64,000 bases of DNA from Prinia subflava (Eukaryota; Chordata; Aves; Passeriformes; Cisticolidae), in contig NC_086254.1 in assembly GCF_021018805.1 (NCBI RefSeq), positions 4,389,001-4,453,000 on the forward strand, in the 5' to 3' direction. Shown here piece by piece: positions 1-13,046 of the stretch. Below the pieces are notes generated by a model that made no database searches, was not told the DNA's origin, and was given only the letters and a program-made list of their open reading frames with translations. Position 1 is the first letter of the stretch; each line of letters opens with the position of its first letter. The position numbers and the translations under genes are program-made.

Positions 1-3000
1 TTGCTTGAAAAGGATCAAGCAGATCATCTGGTGGAGGTTGGTGACCTCAGTCCATTTGATAATGTGGTGTTAACTTGCCTGTGTTAAGGCAGACCAAACC
101 AATCAGTTCCAAGAAGTACCATTTCCTAAAATGTGGTGTGTGGGATTGTTTGCCACAATCTACTGGGACTGCTAATTCATCAGAGAGGGACCCCTAGAAA
201 AACAGCATTAGGGAGGAGAGAACCCACAGATGTTTATTGTGTTAGCAGGAGAGCCCTTCAGAGGGTCTTCACTGCCCCTCAGCGGGGAAGGTTTCAATTT
301 TTCCATGGAAAAAAAAACATTAAGTGAAAGTATTTCTGCTTAAGCCCAGATAATTTGCATTTGTAAATAGAACATAAACTCATTGTGGGAATTACAGTAC
401 TGAGACACTATGGGTTTGTGATAGTCATGCTGTTTAATTTTAGGCTTCTGGTTTAGGTATTCTGAGTTACAATTGGAAGCATCTGTTTAGGAGAGTCTTC
501 ACTGCCTGTTGACAGAGCCTGAACTCTAATTTACACTGTGGATAAATGCTCTTTTACATATGACATTCACTTGTACCACCACTCAAAGAATAGTATTTGC
601 CTCCCTTCACATCCCCAGTTCTTCATCAAGCTTCCTCCCAATTACCTGTTTAGATGGAACAGATTAAATTGAAAACTAGCCTGATCCCTCTGGGAATAAA
701 AAAAAGAAAATAAAATAATCAGCTCCATAAAGCCATTTACTACAAAACTGCACAAAAGCCTGGTGCTAACAGAAGGGACGTCATGAGGACCAGTAGGGGT
801 ATGGCCAAGTGAGACAAAGATGGAGCCTTTAGGCTGCTTTGGAGATGTACATGGGATTAAAGCAGGCATATATACATACCATTAGTCAGACCTCCTAAAT
901 CTGGTGTTTGTGAGGGAAGGTAAAGAGAAACACAGCCCGGTGGTGAGAAATGAGGAATATTGTGCTGGGCTGTGCTGGAGAACCTTCACTCTTAGAAGGA
1001 GTGTGGCAGCCTCGTTGGGCTGGGTGAAATTTCTTCCTTAATGTTTGGTAAAAATGCTGTCGGAAGTGGCAGACCTAAAAGTACTGCAAGAAGACAATCA
1101 CAGGGTCATTGTTATTTGTGATTCACAAGGGCTCTTGCATCCCTTTCTATTAGAGCCGTATGCTTTTTGTTTTGCATACTCAGTTTCAAAGTCAGCTTTG
1201 TTTCTCGGTGGCAGCTGTGGTGTTTGCCACCCGTGTTGGTGTGGGAAGAGATGGCATTTATTGATGCTGTCTGATCTGGTTACTCACTCAAGGCCAGACC
1301 CTCAATGACTTCATAGAAAGAAGGCAAAGCAGTGCACAGTGTCTTTAGAGGCACTGCCATGTACCCTGTAGGAGAGGAGAGCCTACTGACAGCAAGATTT
1401 TTTCTCTTAATGTCATTCTCTGGTTTGACTTATGTGTTACTTTGCAGTTTATGGCCAAACATGGCAGTTCCTTAACCCCACAATCCTTCCAGGCATTATG
1501 TTTCTGCTAACATCCTGGGTCAAATCAGCTGTCTTTTCACATGTCTCACATTCATTTTCATTTAAGGCTCAATTACCTCTTGGCAATATGCCACTAGTGA
1601 CAACAGATTTATACTAGTAATTAGTATGTTTTGAGAAGTCTGGAATAAAATCCTTGCTCCTTTGCTTATGTACCTGGATGCGGTGATGAATTCTTAACTC
1701 TAGAACCCTAAACTTTAAAAGATTTATTATTGATAATTTTGCCTCAATTCCCTTTAAAACCTAGTAAAAGTAGTGCATTAATTTCCAATGCTTGGCTCAC
1801 TTGCAAACTCCTATTTGAAATTCCCTCCTAATATCTTTGGGCTACAAAAATCCGTGTGTGAGCCTGGTCCTCTGAAAGGGAGCTGCCACTGCAAACCTGC
1901 AGTGACTGAACCTCCTTCCTGCTGCAGGTGGGGTTTGAAGCTCTGTGTGGTTCTCTGTATTTTAAAAACCACGAGGAATGTTGTGGAAATATAAAAAGTA
2001 AAGTAGACTGGGCACTATAAAAGAGTCCATATTTAATACAGATTGTTGACCATTTAGTATTAAGTGGTTCATTATTTTATTGTTCTTCAATAATTTGAGA
2101 ACTTAAGTCTTCTACTTTTGGCTTGGCTAGTGATGCTGTCTTGAGCTGGGTTATAAAAATACTGTGCTTCACCTAAGCACAGATTGTTATAATTTTCATC
2201 TTAATTAGCAAGCTGCAGATTTAGATGGATTAATAGAATCACTCTTTCTTTCTTTTGCCATAGAAGTTCAGAAGTATAATCTGTCACTTGTGAGAACATA
2301 AAGAATTGGACTGGAAGTGTTCCAAACTCTTTACTGTAAGTGTTCAAAGATTTAATGGAGTCCTCAGTCATAAAATCTTTAATTTGAACTAGACCTTTAT
2401 ATTCTCCATTCTTAAATTCACTATTTTTATGTCCAGGGGATTTCCTGTTATCCAAGTATGTACGGAGGCCCTTTATTTCCCTCTGTGTGTGTTTTTTAAT
2501 TCAAATCAAATGTGTATGTCAGTGGTTGATTGCACTTAACCTCCTTAGGTTCATATTTCTTATTTAATTACATTACATTTTAAGGTTTAAGGCTATATAT
2601 TTACTGCAGTTAATAGCACACCATATTTTAATGAAGCTGTTATCTTCTGCAAATATATACAGGACAATGGAGATTGATTGTGTAGGACCTTTCAAAGAAA
2701 TCATATCTCAAAGGCATTTAAAGTGAATAAACACAGTGGAGGGGTTTTGTTAATGTAGTTCTTCACCTAACACACCTTCAAAACTAAGGAGATGAGTGGT
2801 TGGGTTATCAGGGCTGTTGTTCTGCTGATCCCCAGCCAGGGACTGGACCTCTGTGGGTCACAGCCACAGCTGGAGTGTCCCAGTCCCAACAAACTGTGCT
2901 TGTTCCCAGAAATGCTCCACAACTGTAGCACCAAAGCCCACTCACCTTCCATGTCCACTGGCCAGGATCTCCCTCTGCCCAGCCTACAGCTCAGCTCTGT

Positions 3001-6000
3001 AAATCTGTTGTCACTCCATCCAGGGAAGGCTCAGTACATGAACAATTATCTGATTTTACTGAAGCATCTGAAAACAAGGGCAAGTATTACCTAGAGACCA
3101 TGTCCAGAAAATCTGGGACAAATCTCCTGTGCTCCAGTAGAATGCAGCCAGCTGAACACCTGTTTTCAATGCAGAACAGGGCATCACCCTACACTGGGGC
3201 ATTGCACTGGGTTTCTCACAACAGTCTGGGAGTTAAGTACCCTGAATCGAGCCAAAAAATGCTGGGAGACCCTTCTTTCCAGGCACACAGCAAGGCTGAT
3301 AGTCTTGTCCTACCCTTCCATCACATACCAAAAATCTCCTTAGTCCGGTCAAAAAGCTTTTATTTCTTTTTTTGGGCAACAATCAGTTTAAACATTTCAT
3401 AGTATCTTGCAAACTTTATAATTTTTTTCTGCCAAAGAACAATTTATATCTCTCTTTAGATTACATCTCATCTTGCTTCTTTTATTTTTATTTCTCCTCT
3501 TTCATTGTTGTTACTATTTATACCATGTCATTTTTATTCCATTCCTATTATCCTTACAATAGCCATGATACATAACAGATCACTGAACCCTGTGGTACGA
3601 AGGGAGGCACTGAGAGAGATTTCCTGATGGCTCTGGTAGGTCAGGGAGTTCAACCAGATTCTTTCTGGGTGTGGACTGACATCCCATGTATCCTTCCTGT
3701 GGCATGAGGGGCTGTGAGCCAGTGTAATCCCAGAGGATTATTTGGGGATTGGTTTTGCATTTGTAGAGAGATTGATCTCCCTTAGGCAGAAGAGAAAACA
3801 GAGAGACGAAGAGCATTTCTTGTGGTAAAAGAGATTTGTGTTCTGTGTGTGGAGCTGGATATCTGTAAAGTACAATTTAGTAGCTCCAGCTTGGGCCATT
3901 TAAAAATGGAAGCGAGGCCCTGGAAGAGGGATGGATTTTGGAAACCAAGCCCATTAGGTATGGAATCCATTGCTGACAATGTAGTATACTGTGAACACCT
4001 AAGCTAGCATTAGTGTACATGTGCTTAGCCAAGAAATACTTGGAAACTATTGCTTTGCAGTGACTTTATCCTTTAATGCCTGCAATCTTTTGTATTTAGC
4101 ACCTTAGCTGCCTTTTTATTGCTTCCATGGAGGAATCTGTCAGGTTCAAGAGAGGAGATTGGGTAGAGAGCCAGCTAAAGAGGAAGACAGTGCCACTGAA
4201 CAGTGCTGGCTTTTGCTTGGATGATTGCTTCCCTTGGAACGAGGAGACCAAAATGTTCATAAAGGTAAATTGATAAATCTGGAAAATATTCTCTTTAGAT
4301 AATCCCAGAGGTCCCAGCCTAACACACAGCTGTAGGAAAAAAAAAATAGACCCCAACAACTGAACAGGATGTTGGGCTGCATTACAGTAAGAACAGAATA
4401 TATATCAAAAAGGTGTTATTGTTATTACCTAAACCACTGGTGAGTTCTTGTTGAGAGTGCTCTTTTCAGTACTGCTCACTCTACCTAAGGAGGATATGAT
4501 TAAGGGATAAAGCAAGGAAAATGACAGTAATACTGTGCCTTTCAGCTCTGACTTATAAAGCAAGACTGAAGAGCTTTGGTATTATCTTGTTTAAAAAGAG
4601 ATCTTGCAGTGATTTTAAAATAATGAAGGAGATTAATCACATTGAAACAGAGAAAGTCTATGAAAACAAGAAGAGTTAAACTGGAAAACAAAATCTTGGG
4701 AAAAGAATGAAGACAGAGCAGGGAGAGGTTCATGTGAATGCCCCAATAAATATGTAATGTCAGTTATCAGAGGGGTCCTGTGAATCTGATGTGCAGGGTA
4801 AGGTGAAGACAGAACTGTAAGGAAAATAGGAGAGTGACAGTGGCGTTGTGACTGTAACACACAGGCAGTGGAAGCCACGCTGGAGCAGGCTCTGGGAAAC
4901 ACCTGCAGCAAGGAGGAAAAGGAAGGTCCTGCAGCTGTGTGGTGGGTCCAGCATGGGCAAGGACAGTGCAGGGAGGCACAGACTGACAAAAGACAGAGGC
5001 TGACAGGTAAGCAGCTTGTGGAACAAGGCAGGGGAGAGAAGAGGGAGAAAGCACGTGGCTGCTGTTAATCCACCTGAACTGCAGACACCTAAAGTGAAAA
5101 TACTGGGGGCAGTTTCAGCTCTTAGCTGGGCAGGATCCTGCTGTGGACATGGTGGTCTATATACTGTGGGACCAAGTGCAGCAATTTTCAGCTTGCAGCC
5201 CACAAATATTTGAAGGACCAAAGCCAACTTCTAGGGGCCCTGTGAAAGCCAGCTAAGAAAAGCAGACTATTGTGGTTAGTCCTTGTTGTCATGGCCCATG
5301 GAGAAGGTTCCTAGGAGATTAAAAAAAAAAGTCATTAAAAGCTGTAAAAATGTGGCTAGAACATTCAGATTTGCTGGATAGATGAAAGGGAACACCATTC
5401 TCCCCACTTGCATCCCCCCAGTTGTTCTCCTTGGTTCCACAGGGCAGGTGGCAGCACCTTGGGTGTGCAGGAGCTGGGGTGAGGGTGCTTATTTCCATAA
5501 CTCCTTAGGTAAGTGTTTTGTGTGCATTTACTTGCATATTTTTTGAGGAAGGGAGTGAGGCCACTCTCTTTTACGTGACTTGCACAGTACAGAAGGGGAA
5601 TTCAGACTCCCACTCATACTGGGTTTCTCAAGACAAGCAACCTGTGTCCATGGGGAAATGAACAGAAATAGGAGGATTTAAGGGCCAGAGTACAAAACTG
5701 AGACATTCTTTGGTCATGAAAGTCCTTCCTTCTTTGAGATTCAGAGAGTCCATGACTCAGGACAGGTTTTCAAATTAGCTGAGCAGTGGAAAACCACCAA
5801 ATTGGGATATCCTATAGTCAGTGACTCCAATAAAAAATTCAGCCTGGTCTCTGGTAGCTGCTCCCACTGCATGTAACAAAGTACTTTGTTTTGTTGTAGA
5901 AGTTCAAGATTCTCTGTGGTCTGGAGAATTTATAATATCAGTGTTTATATCCTGTACAGCATCAAGCAAGCAGGCAGCCCTCAGTGATGGAATGATGTTT

Positions 6001-6057
6001 AATGAACAGTTAACGAACAGGATCATGGTTTGGGGATACAGACATGGAAACAGACCT
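1..6057. other. Intergenic DNA upstream of COL26A1, no gene recognised
   Basis: This AT-rich stretch has only short, unrelated open frames on both strands. None shows a domain, a plausible exon with flanking splice signals, or similarity to a protein I recognise. A few homopolymer runs are present, for example an A run near 5321. I see no tRNA, CpG island or clear repeat. It is best read as non-coding sequence 5' of COL26A1. Confidence 0.6.
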
Positions 6058-6820
6058 CCCAGTGTTTTCTTTAGTGACCTCAGCGATGGAAGAGAGAGCA
6101 TTCTTATTAAATCTGTAGATGAGGAAAAGCTGGAACTGAATGCAAGAACACTGGAAGGCAGGATTACAATTTCAAGTGATCTTGAAAAATTGGTGATACA
6201 ATCTGAATAAAATTAGATGAAACTCATTAAGGACAACTGCAGGGCACTATGCTTTGGCAGGAATAATTTTAACTGGCAAGTATGAGATGAGGGAATTTCA
6301 GGCTAGCAGTGCTGTGGAAAAGGTAGAGAATCCCAAACTGAACATGGATTAACAATGATGTACAGATGTCAAAAAGGCAAATCCTCAGCAGGGCAGTGGT
6401 ATTCCACAGAAATAAAAGTTATGGATACCATACAATAGATGTAGACCAGTTGGAAAATCCAGAGGAAAATACCAAAAAGAAACAGATCTAACATGACCTG
6501 AAGAAACTGCCATTGTTGTGCTTCTAGAAGACAAGGAATGTTATTAAAACATCTATTAAAGGATGTTGAGGAATTAAAAGTCTCTTAAATGAAAGGAGGA
6601 ATAGTTTTCTACATCCATAATGAAAAAAGTAAGCCATTAAGAGCTTAAATTACAATGAACCAGAATGAGGTTGAATGCTAAGAAAACCTACCAGAACAGA
6701 GCACAAACATTGAAATTTGTTTTCAGATGACCATAGAGACTTTCTATCTTGAGGTCTTGCAGAACAAGGCAGAAAAATTTGTGCCAGAAATAATCTGTGT
6801 ATAACAGACCTTGCTTCTCA
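6058..6820 (+). repeat. Ancient CR1/L3-type LINE relic (end of RT and 3' region)
   Basis: At 6058-6210 the plus strand translates to a decayed version of the C-terminal reverse-transcriptase region of CR1-clade LINEs. The order is an FFSDL block, a K-rich block in place of the usual ADDTKL, then TLEGR and DLEKL. The following sequence to about 6820 keeps the order of the known CR1/L3 3' coding region, now full of indels: a tract resembling 'gtagaccagttggaaaatcc' near 6440, an 'aacatgacctg' near 6490 and 'ggttgaatgctaagaaaa' near 6671. The open frame starting at 5821 is a chance extension of this relic, not a host gene. The family call rests on recollection of the CR1 layout; exact ends are uncertain. 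Confidence 0.75.
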
Positions 6821-9005
6821 CTGGGAGAAGGAAGAAGGATTAGGTAACTCTTACAATCCTTCCTGGCTACTTCTGGATGTGTTTCTGCTCTGGCAGGTCT
6901 GAGTGCAATAGCCTTGGTGCTGTTCCTGCCTTGTCTTTATCACACCTGTGTGCACCCCTGCCTCGCTGCATTCCTGATGATTCTGATGGATCAGGGGTGT
7001 GTCCACAAACTCCCTGTGCCTGTGCAGATCAGTGCCCAACATCAAAGGTGACATAAATCATTTTTCCCAGGACACAATAATGCTCAGAGTATGTATAATT
7101 CCACCGGACATAGGCATTGTCTTGCTGATCACTTGAGTCATCACATTTTCCATCTGCTGAATTATGCTTCAATCTGAGTTATTTTATCCCTTGCATTACT
7201 TTATAATACCCACACAAGTGCTTCACTCAGGCAAAGTTCTCATCTATGGTCAATGAATTTTGCCATTCATGACTTCTGACTCATCTCTCGTGCTTCACAT
7301 AATAATGCTGTCTGTCATGTTTGCTGTATGCTAAACTGCTGGTGTAAGTCAGACTTTTAAAAATTCTATTCCATTTTGAGTTGTGATTGATTTATTCCCG
7401 GTCAGTTGTAAGAAATGTCCATACAATAGCTCCCTACTAGCTTAAAAGAAAAACCTCCACAGTCCCATAAAATTTTCAGTCTGGCTCATGTTTGGTTTGA
7501 CTCCTCATAATAGATGTGTTACAATAACCTTAGTAATCTTATAATTTAATTTGTAATAGAGGTCTTGAACTCTTACTGTTACTAACCTCTTATCCATCTC
7601 TTTCAATTTTCCAAGGTTTCTTGAATGCTTTGGATATCACAATGATCTAGGCAGTTTGGGAAGCAAGAAGGGGTTTATCTAAATTATTTTTGGGTTTAGA
7701 TGATCTTATCAATTACTTCATTCTAGCTTCAAAAGGACACTTCATAATTCTAAAGCTCCTCAAGGTTTTATCAACCAGAACAAAGCTGCTTTTCCTTTGG
7801 TCTCTTCTTAGTATGCACATGAAAAGTGCACTTGAAAAATCCTAGGGATTGGCCTTTCAAAATTTGTTTGCCAGGATTCTAACACCATTGTGACTTCTTT
7901 TTCAGCTAATTTACTGACTTTTGTAACACTCTTAAGTAGTGCTGAAGAGTTGAGATGGCATTTTGGCTGTGGACCTGCAGTCTGCATCCAGATACGACAG
8001 TGCTTTTCTATCTTTTTGTGCCACAGATCCCTCTTTTGCTGTCTCATTTTTTGAAAGTTTTCCCCTTTCAACTGAACAAAAATCAGACTAAACTTTGATT
8101 ATTCCTTTTATTGTCTGTATTTTCCACCACTTCATTTGTTGGTTGGCTTGCATGCAGGATTTGTATGGGTATGGAAATTATAGATATTTTCTCAGAACAG
8201 TTCCTGATGTCTTAAGTTTCAGTTTGCCCAATGGACTGGGAAGCTGAAACACACTCCATTGTGCCCACATGATTTATGTCCCATTGATTATCCTTCTGAC
8301 ATGACAGTGTAAAGGCTGGCATTTGCATAGCAGGTGAGCAGAGTGCAGGAGGACAGACCTCCAAGGATTTCTTCTTTATACAGCAGAGTTCACAGGGCTG
8401 GTAAATGAAAACCTGTCCCTTACCTCTTTATTTATTTCCCCCAGTGCTGCTCTGCATTGTGGCCTTCCAGTGTGCATCTGCCCCTTCCATCTTGAACTGA
8501 ATTGGTGAAATGCATCCAAATAATTTATTCAGCCCTGCTTGCCTGGGCAAATCTTTAATTAACAGGCATACAGAGCGTAGCTTTCTATTTTAAATATATT
8601 ACGTCTGGTTTATAAGAATAGGACTGTTCAGATTTCAAGAGTTTTCTTCTCAAAGCCAGTCCCTCTGATAAATTGAAGGGATTATATTTTTGTTGGCTGT
8701 CTTTGTTACCTCCATCACTGTGTTTCCAATTTATCAACATAGTTTTGAGAAATTGTTAGAATATGTTGCACTCGTAAGCACCGTGGGGAGAAAAAATATT
8801 CATTTATTACTGCTATTTTGTTTGATTATATTACGCATATCCAAAGGACTAAAATGAAATGTCATCTTTAATTCTCCCCTTACAGTAGACAATATCACCC
8901 TTTCTTCTCTCTTTCCAGAAACAGCTTGGAAGTCAATTCTTCATTTTCATTTTAAATCAGGCATACAGACTAGAAGCAAGTGTGCATTAGGGACACAGCA
9001 GAAGT

Positions 9006-9115
9006 AATGGGAGTCTGGAGATCTGAGCTCTGTTTCTGGCTCTGCCTTTAGCTCTTTGCAGTCTTGAGCAAAGTCATTTGACCTCTGGTCTCCATTCTCT
9101 CAGTTCATGAAATAG
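9006..9115 (+). repeat. MIR-like SINE relic
   Basis: The order of blocks matches the MIR core and tail: a 'ggagatctgagctctg' segment, 'ctctgccttta', then 'gagcaaagtcatttgacct' and 'cagttcatgaaatagg'. In MIR these correspond to the conserved 'cttgggcaagtcacttaac' and 'cagtttcctcatctgtaaaat' blocks. Divergence is high, as expected for an amniote-wide ancient SINE in a bird. Confidence 0.55.
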
Positions 9116-10909
9116 GAAGACCATTCGCTTCCTACAGATGTCTCTAATAATTTGCCAGAATCATGTCTTGTCTAATCACCTGTGTTTAAGATCTTCTAGG
9201 GTCTTGCAAAATCAGGAAAGGCTGAAGCAGCAAATTCTCCATGCAGCCAAAAATAAAATATTTTTGGAAAGTTAAGACTTGAAGACTACAAAGAGCTTCT
9301 GGAGGGTCTAACCCAGGCCAGGAGAATGGGTCAGAAAGCCACTGGTGCTGTTCAGTGTGGTTAAATATTGATAAATGATCGATTTGAGCCTGTCAGGAGA
9401 GGCAGATGCGATTGGGGCAAGAGGCTGAACCCTGCCCTCAGCACTCAGCCTGGTGCTGCAACAAACTGCTGGGTGGAGGTCCAGCTGCACCCACTGTGTG
9501 CACACAGAGCTGAGGATGAGCACCCAGATTCAGGGGAAGGGGGGTCTTAGAGAACTGCTCAGTGTTCTGCTGTCCCTGACTCCTTTCCTAGGTGAAGGCT
9601 GAATTTGGAGTGGTTTGTAGTCCAGCTTAGAGGGAACAGCAGAGTAAGTCTCTTCTTTTGTTACCCTGTCAGGCTGAGCAGAGGTTTCCTGAGGACTGAC
9701 TCTGGGCAGCATGTCTCAAAGGGTGAACATCCTAGGATGAATTTCTGGGAGCTGTGTGCTTTCTTGGGGGTGAGAGGAGGGAAGGGAAAGTGTTCCCCTT
9801 GCTGGAGGTGAAGGAAGTATAAAGGGAAGAGTGCTCAGGCTGCCCTGAACCCCAGGGCTGGGGACAGAGGGCCCTGTTACGTCCCAGCTTCAGGCACTGA
9901 GGGCTTTCTGTAAATAAATAGTGTCTGTTTCTGAGTGAGCTTGGCCGTCCAATGTTGCTGGAACAGAACTTTTAGGTCCCTTTGGGCTCAGAGAGGCTGA
10001 TTCACTGCCTGCCCCAGCTCTGGCTCTGGGGCAGCCCGGGGAGGCTGTGCTGAGCTGCAGTGCAAATTGCATCTCTGCCTCCTTGTGTGATTTGCTTCAG
10101 TGATTAATGACAGCGGCTGTTTAAAAACCTGGTGCCTCATTTGCAGTCTAAACTTGTCTGGTTACAGGCTCCAGCCAGGGGCTATTTATCTCTGTGTGCA
10201 GGCTCTGGAGGTGGGCACCGTGGGGGAAGGGGCAGCTGCTCACCTGTGGCTGGGGGCAAATGCCAGATACAAGATACTGGATTTTCCCAGTGTCTGGTAG
10301 GGAACATTTTTCAGCTGCAGCATCTTGCAGGGATTGTATTACCCTCGAGGGAAGAGGGTCTCTGCCTTTGCAGAGCCCCACAGGGAGGCCCTGGGCCCCT
10401 AGAACACCCCAGCAGGAGATCTGCTTCCAGGGGTACATCAGGGCTGTCTTTGGTTGACTGCACAGAGAAGGTGCAGAGGGGGTGTTGAGAGCTTGCAGGA
10501 TCTGAGGGTAAAAAAGTTAGAAAGACAGTTGTGTCATCTTAAAAATTAAATCCCTCCTTGAGGTGTTTGGTGCAGAGAACTTGCTTGCCCAGTTAGGGAG
10601 CTGCCAACAGCCCAGGTTCCTCTGGAGCTGGGGGCACTGAACCAGTGAATGGGGTCTTGACACTGTTGCTAAATGGGGGATGTACAAGGGTTTTAAACAC
10701 AGACCCAGCTGCTGTACAGAGAGAGAGCCTTGCTGCTGCCTTCCTTCTTGGGGTGTTACTATTGTGAAACACCCACATCCTTCAACAACTGCAAAAATGT
10801 TCCTCCCTCCTGGGTCGACTGTGCAATTCTTCAAGCTCAGGGCCATCCTGGGTGATGGTAAACCAAGGGGGCCTGTGGGAAGTGGTAGCAAAGGGAGTGC
10901 TTGTGTGTG

Positions 10910-10995
10910 AATCAATGAATCATGAAGGTTGGAAAAGATCTCAAAGATCATTGAGTCCAACAGTCAACCTCACACTGCCATGTTCACCACTAACC
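10910..10995 (-). repeat. CR1 LINE 3'-end fragment
   Basis: The stretch has the typical reverse-complemented avian CR1 3' end: a degenerate 'atcaatgaatcatgaagg' start, then 'ttggaaaagatctcaaagat', 'cattgagtccaac' and 'cactgccatgttcaccacta'. The octamer-type end is on the left, so the element points to the minus strand. Only the last 80-90 bp are present, which is the usual 5' truncation of CR1 copies. It lies about 0.8 kb upstream of the COL26A1 start codon. Confidence 0.75.
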
Positions 10996-11189
10996 CCTGT
11001 TAGTGAATCTAATCATCTGAATGATGCCAGCATGAGCAGGATACACACGATGAAAGCAGAGATCACTTTCTCACTGCTTACTTTGTGAATGAAATGTCTT
11101 TAAATTATTTATTTTCTATTTTATCTGACTTCAGCAGAAGTTATCTGTGAACATGGCAGCAGGCACCAGCTTTGGGGTGTTTGGGCTGC

Positions 11190-12330
11190 ACTGTTGGGCA
11201 GCGCGTTCCCTTCCCCCTGTCCCTCGGTTAACCGGGGAGACACACGGGCTTCTGCTGAGTGTCGGTGATGCCTTGGTTTGGGTGGGGACCGGGGCTCCCC
11301 GGGCGCTGCCTGCCCGCGGGTGCTGCCGGCAGTGCCGGGGCCGAGACGCAGCCCCGCGCGTTCCGTGTCCAGCGGGAGCGCGCCTCGTGTGCCCCGGGCC
11401 GGGCGCCCGCCCCCGGCAGCGGGGTCCGCGCCGGGCCTGGCAAGGGTTAACGCCGGAGCCCCACGCCCCCTTTGACGGAGTCGGGCCAACCTCGCCAAAT
11501 TTGAAAAGGCATCCGGGGCTGAGTGTGCGCCCTGGGAGCATCGAGCCGCGCTGGCCCCGGACCCCCTGCGCGGGCAGCAGCCGCCGCCGCCGGGGCTCGG
11601 CTTGCCGAGGGTCGGGGCTTCCCTCTGGCAGCCGGAACAGCCATCCCCGTGTGCCCGGCACCCCGTGCTCCCCGCTCCCGGGGCTCCTCCGTGCCGTGGG
11701 ATCCCGCCGTGACCCCGGCCGGGGGAGCACGGTGCGGCCCCGTGCCTGCCGCGCGGTGTAAGGGGGAGAGGGGGCAGGAAAAGCCCGTTCTAGCAAAAAT
11801 GCAGCTCGCTCTTTTCTTGTCCTGGTGCTGCTGCCTGCATGGATGCGCGCTGGGCACGGGCTTCCTCTATCAATTCCCAGCATCAACCCTGCAGCACAAC
11901 TACCCGGAGCAGAGCTCCGGCTCGCCGGGCAGCGGCTTCGCCAGTCGCCGGTGAGTAGGACCGGGTCTGCCTCCGGGCGAGGAGGCTGCGCCCCGCCGGT
12001 GGCTCCGGGAGCACGAACGGGCACGGCAGAGCCGCGGGCAGCGGTCCCTGGAGGGTGCAGGGCACGCTGGGCTGCTGCCCGCATCCTCAGTGGGGTGCGG
12101 GGCGCTCCCTACCTGCCCGCAGCAGCGTCCGCCTCCCGGGAGCGGCTGGGGAATCGAGGAGCTGGGCTTGGGTAAATGACACCCGCAGAGTCTCCCCCTG
12201 CCGCGCCCGGCCCGTCGGGGAGGGAAGGGAAGGGACCTTGCCGCTCTGCGTGTCCCTGCGCAGTGCGCAGCCGGAGCAGGAAAACCTCCCGAGCCGGGAC
12301 ACCGGGGATGCCGGCAGAGGGAACTGTTAT
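11190..12330 (+). promoter_or_regulatory. COL26A1: CpG island and presumed COL26A1 promoter/5' UTR
   Basis: Base composition changes sharply from AT-rich flanks to a GC-rich block dense in CpG. GC-box-like tracts are present, for example 'gcccgccccc' near 11408. The block surrounds coding exon 1 (11799-11950) and ends in the start of intron 1. CpG islands of this kind mark vertebrate promoters. I see no convincing TATA box at a fixed distance, so initiation may be dispersed and the exact start site cannot be given. Several long overlapping open frames in both strands here are a by-product of the GC-rich composition and are not genes. Confidence 0.7.
11799..11950 (+). CDS. COL26A1: COL26A1 coding exon 1: signal peptide and N-terminus
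   Basis: COL26A1 encodes collagen XXVI, a secreted extracellular-matrix protein with an N-terminal EMI domain and short collagen triple-helical segments, mainly known from developing gonads. This exon starts at an ATG in the CpG island and encodes 50 codons plus two bases. They begin with a hydrophobic, cysteine-containing signal peptide (MQLALFLSWCCCLHGCALG), followed by a short spacer ending ...GSGFASR. It stops at a consensus donor, CG|GTGAGT. The split Arg codon is completed by exon 2. The N-terminal sequence and the SGSPGSG-type spacer match vertebrate COL26A1 rather than the paralogue EMID1. The start codon choice is supported by the signal peptide directly after it. Confidence 0.9.
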
Positions 12331-12667
12331 AGCCCTCGGCTGCGAGGGGAAACTTGTTCAGCTCAACAAAGGAAAGCCCTTAATTACACATCTCTCTTCA
12401 AGAGCTGCAACTTCCAAGTAGCTGTTTAAAACCAAACCTCCCACTCTTCTCCTCTCCCCCCACCCCACTCCAATTTCTTATAAAGTTAATATAAATCAGG
12501 TTTGATTTACTGTATCTTACTGCTTCAGTAGAGCAAACAATTTAGGCTTCTCCCCCTCCCCTCTGTTTTCTCTGGGTATTTCTCTAGAGGTGAAACAGCT
12601 GTTCAGATGAATGAGCTGCACTGTATAAAGCAAGAGAGTGGCTTAACCTGATTCCAGTTGTTCTTGA

Positions 12668-12707
12668 ATTTCACTTTTTTCTTTTCTTTTCTTTTCTTTT
12701 TCCCCCC
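12668..12707. repeat. TTTTC microsatellite / polypyrimidine tract
   Basis: About five TTTTC-type units are followed by a run of C and an AG. The tract mimics a splice acceptor, but no exon-like open sequence with a donor follows, so I treat it as a simple repeat in intron 1. Confidence 0.75.
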
Positions 12708-13046
12708 AGTCATTCCCTTAAATGGGGACTTGAGATTTAATATTCAGAGCTCGTCCATCCTGTCTCTACCTCTTTCCCTGCTCCCTTGCTAATACCTAGT
12801 CTGCGTGAGTTGTGCTGCTGTGGAGGAGAGCCTCTGTTAGCAGTGCTTATTTGGCCTGGGGACTGGCAAAAGGCACGGACACCGTGGGTTTCCGTGTCGG
12901 AGGGGCGGGCAGCAGCCCTGTGCCTCGCATGGGGCTCCCATATGGTGCGGATTTCCCCTGGGGGGAGGTGGCTGTGTCCGCCGCGCTGTCAGACAGCCCT
13001 GGGGCTGCAGGGGGTGTGATGTTAAACTACAGCAACTGTCAAAGAG

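Larger units (their letters stand above)
6821..11189. other. Intergenic DNA upstream of COL26A1, repeats only
   Basis: I found no gene here. It holds a MIR-like relic (about 9006-9115) and a CR1 3' fragment (about 10910-10995). The remainder, notably the AT-rich part at 8540-8960, is unique-looking sequence in which regulatory elements for COL26A1 could lie, but nothing in the sequence alone proves that. Confidence 0.55.

Noticed and set aside
4490..4720. Possible second ancient LINE relic ('gcaagactgaagagctttgg' region)
   Set aside because: Similarity is limited to a short stretch and is not supported by ordered flanking blocks.
4760..5227. 155-codon minus-strand frame in the upstream region
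   Set aside because: It has low-complexity Leu/Ser/Cys-rich content and no domain, splice context or CpG island; it is a chance frame.
5821..6210. 129-codon plus-strand frame as a host exon
   Set aside because: Its C-terminal half is the decayed RT of a CR1-type LINE, and no convincing splice sites flank it.
8540..8960. AT-rich unique-looking block as a conserved non-coding element
   Set aside because: Conservation cannot be assessed from one sequence. A multi-species alignment would be decisive.
11131..12084. 317-codon minus-strand frame over the CpG island, as a divergent gene
   Set aside because: Arg/Pro/Gly/Ala-rich composition is what GC-rich DNA gives in any frame, and the real coding exon lies on the opposite strand.
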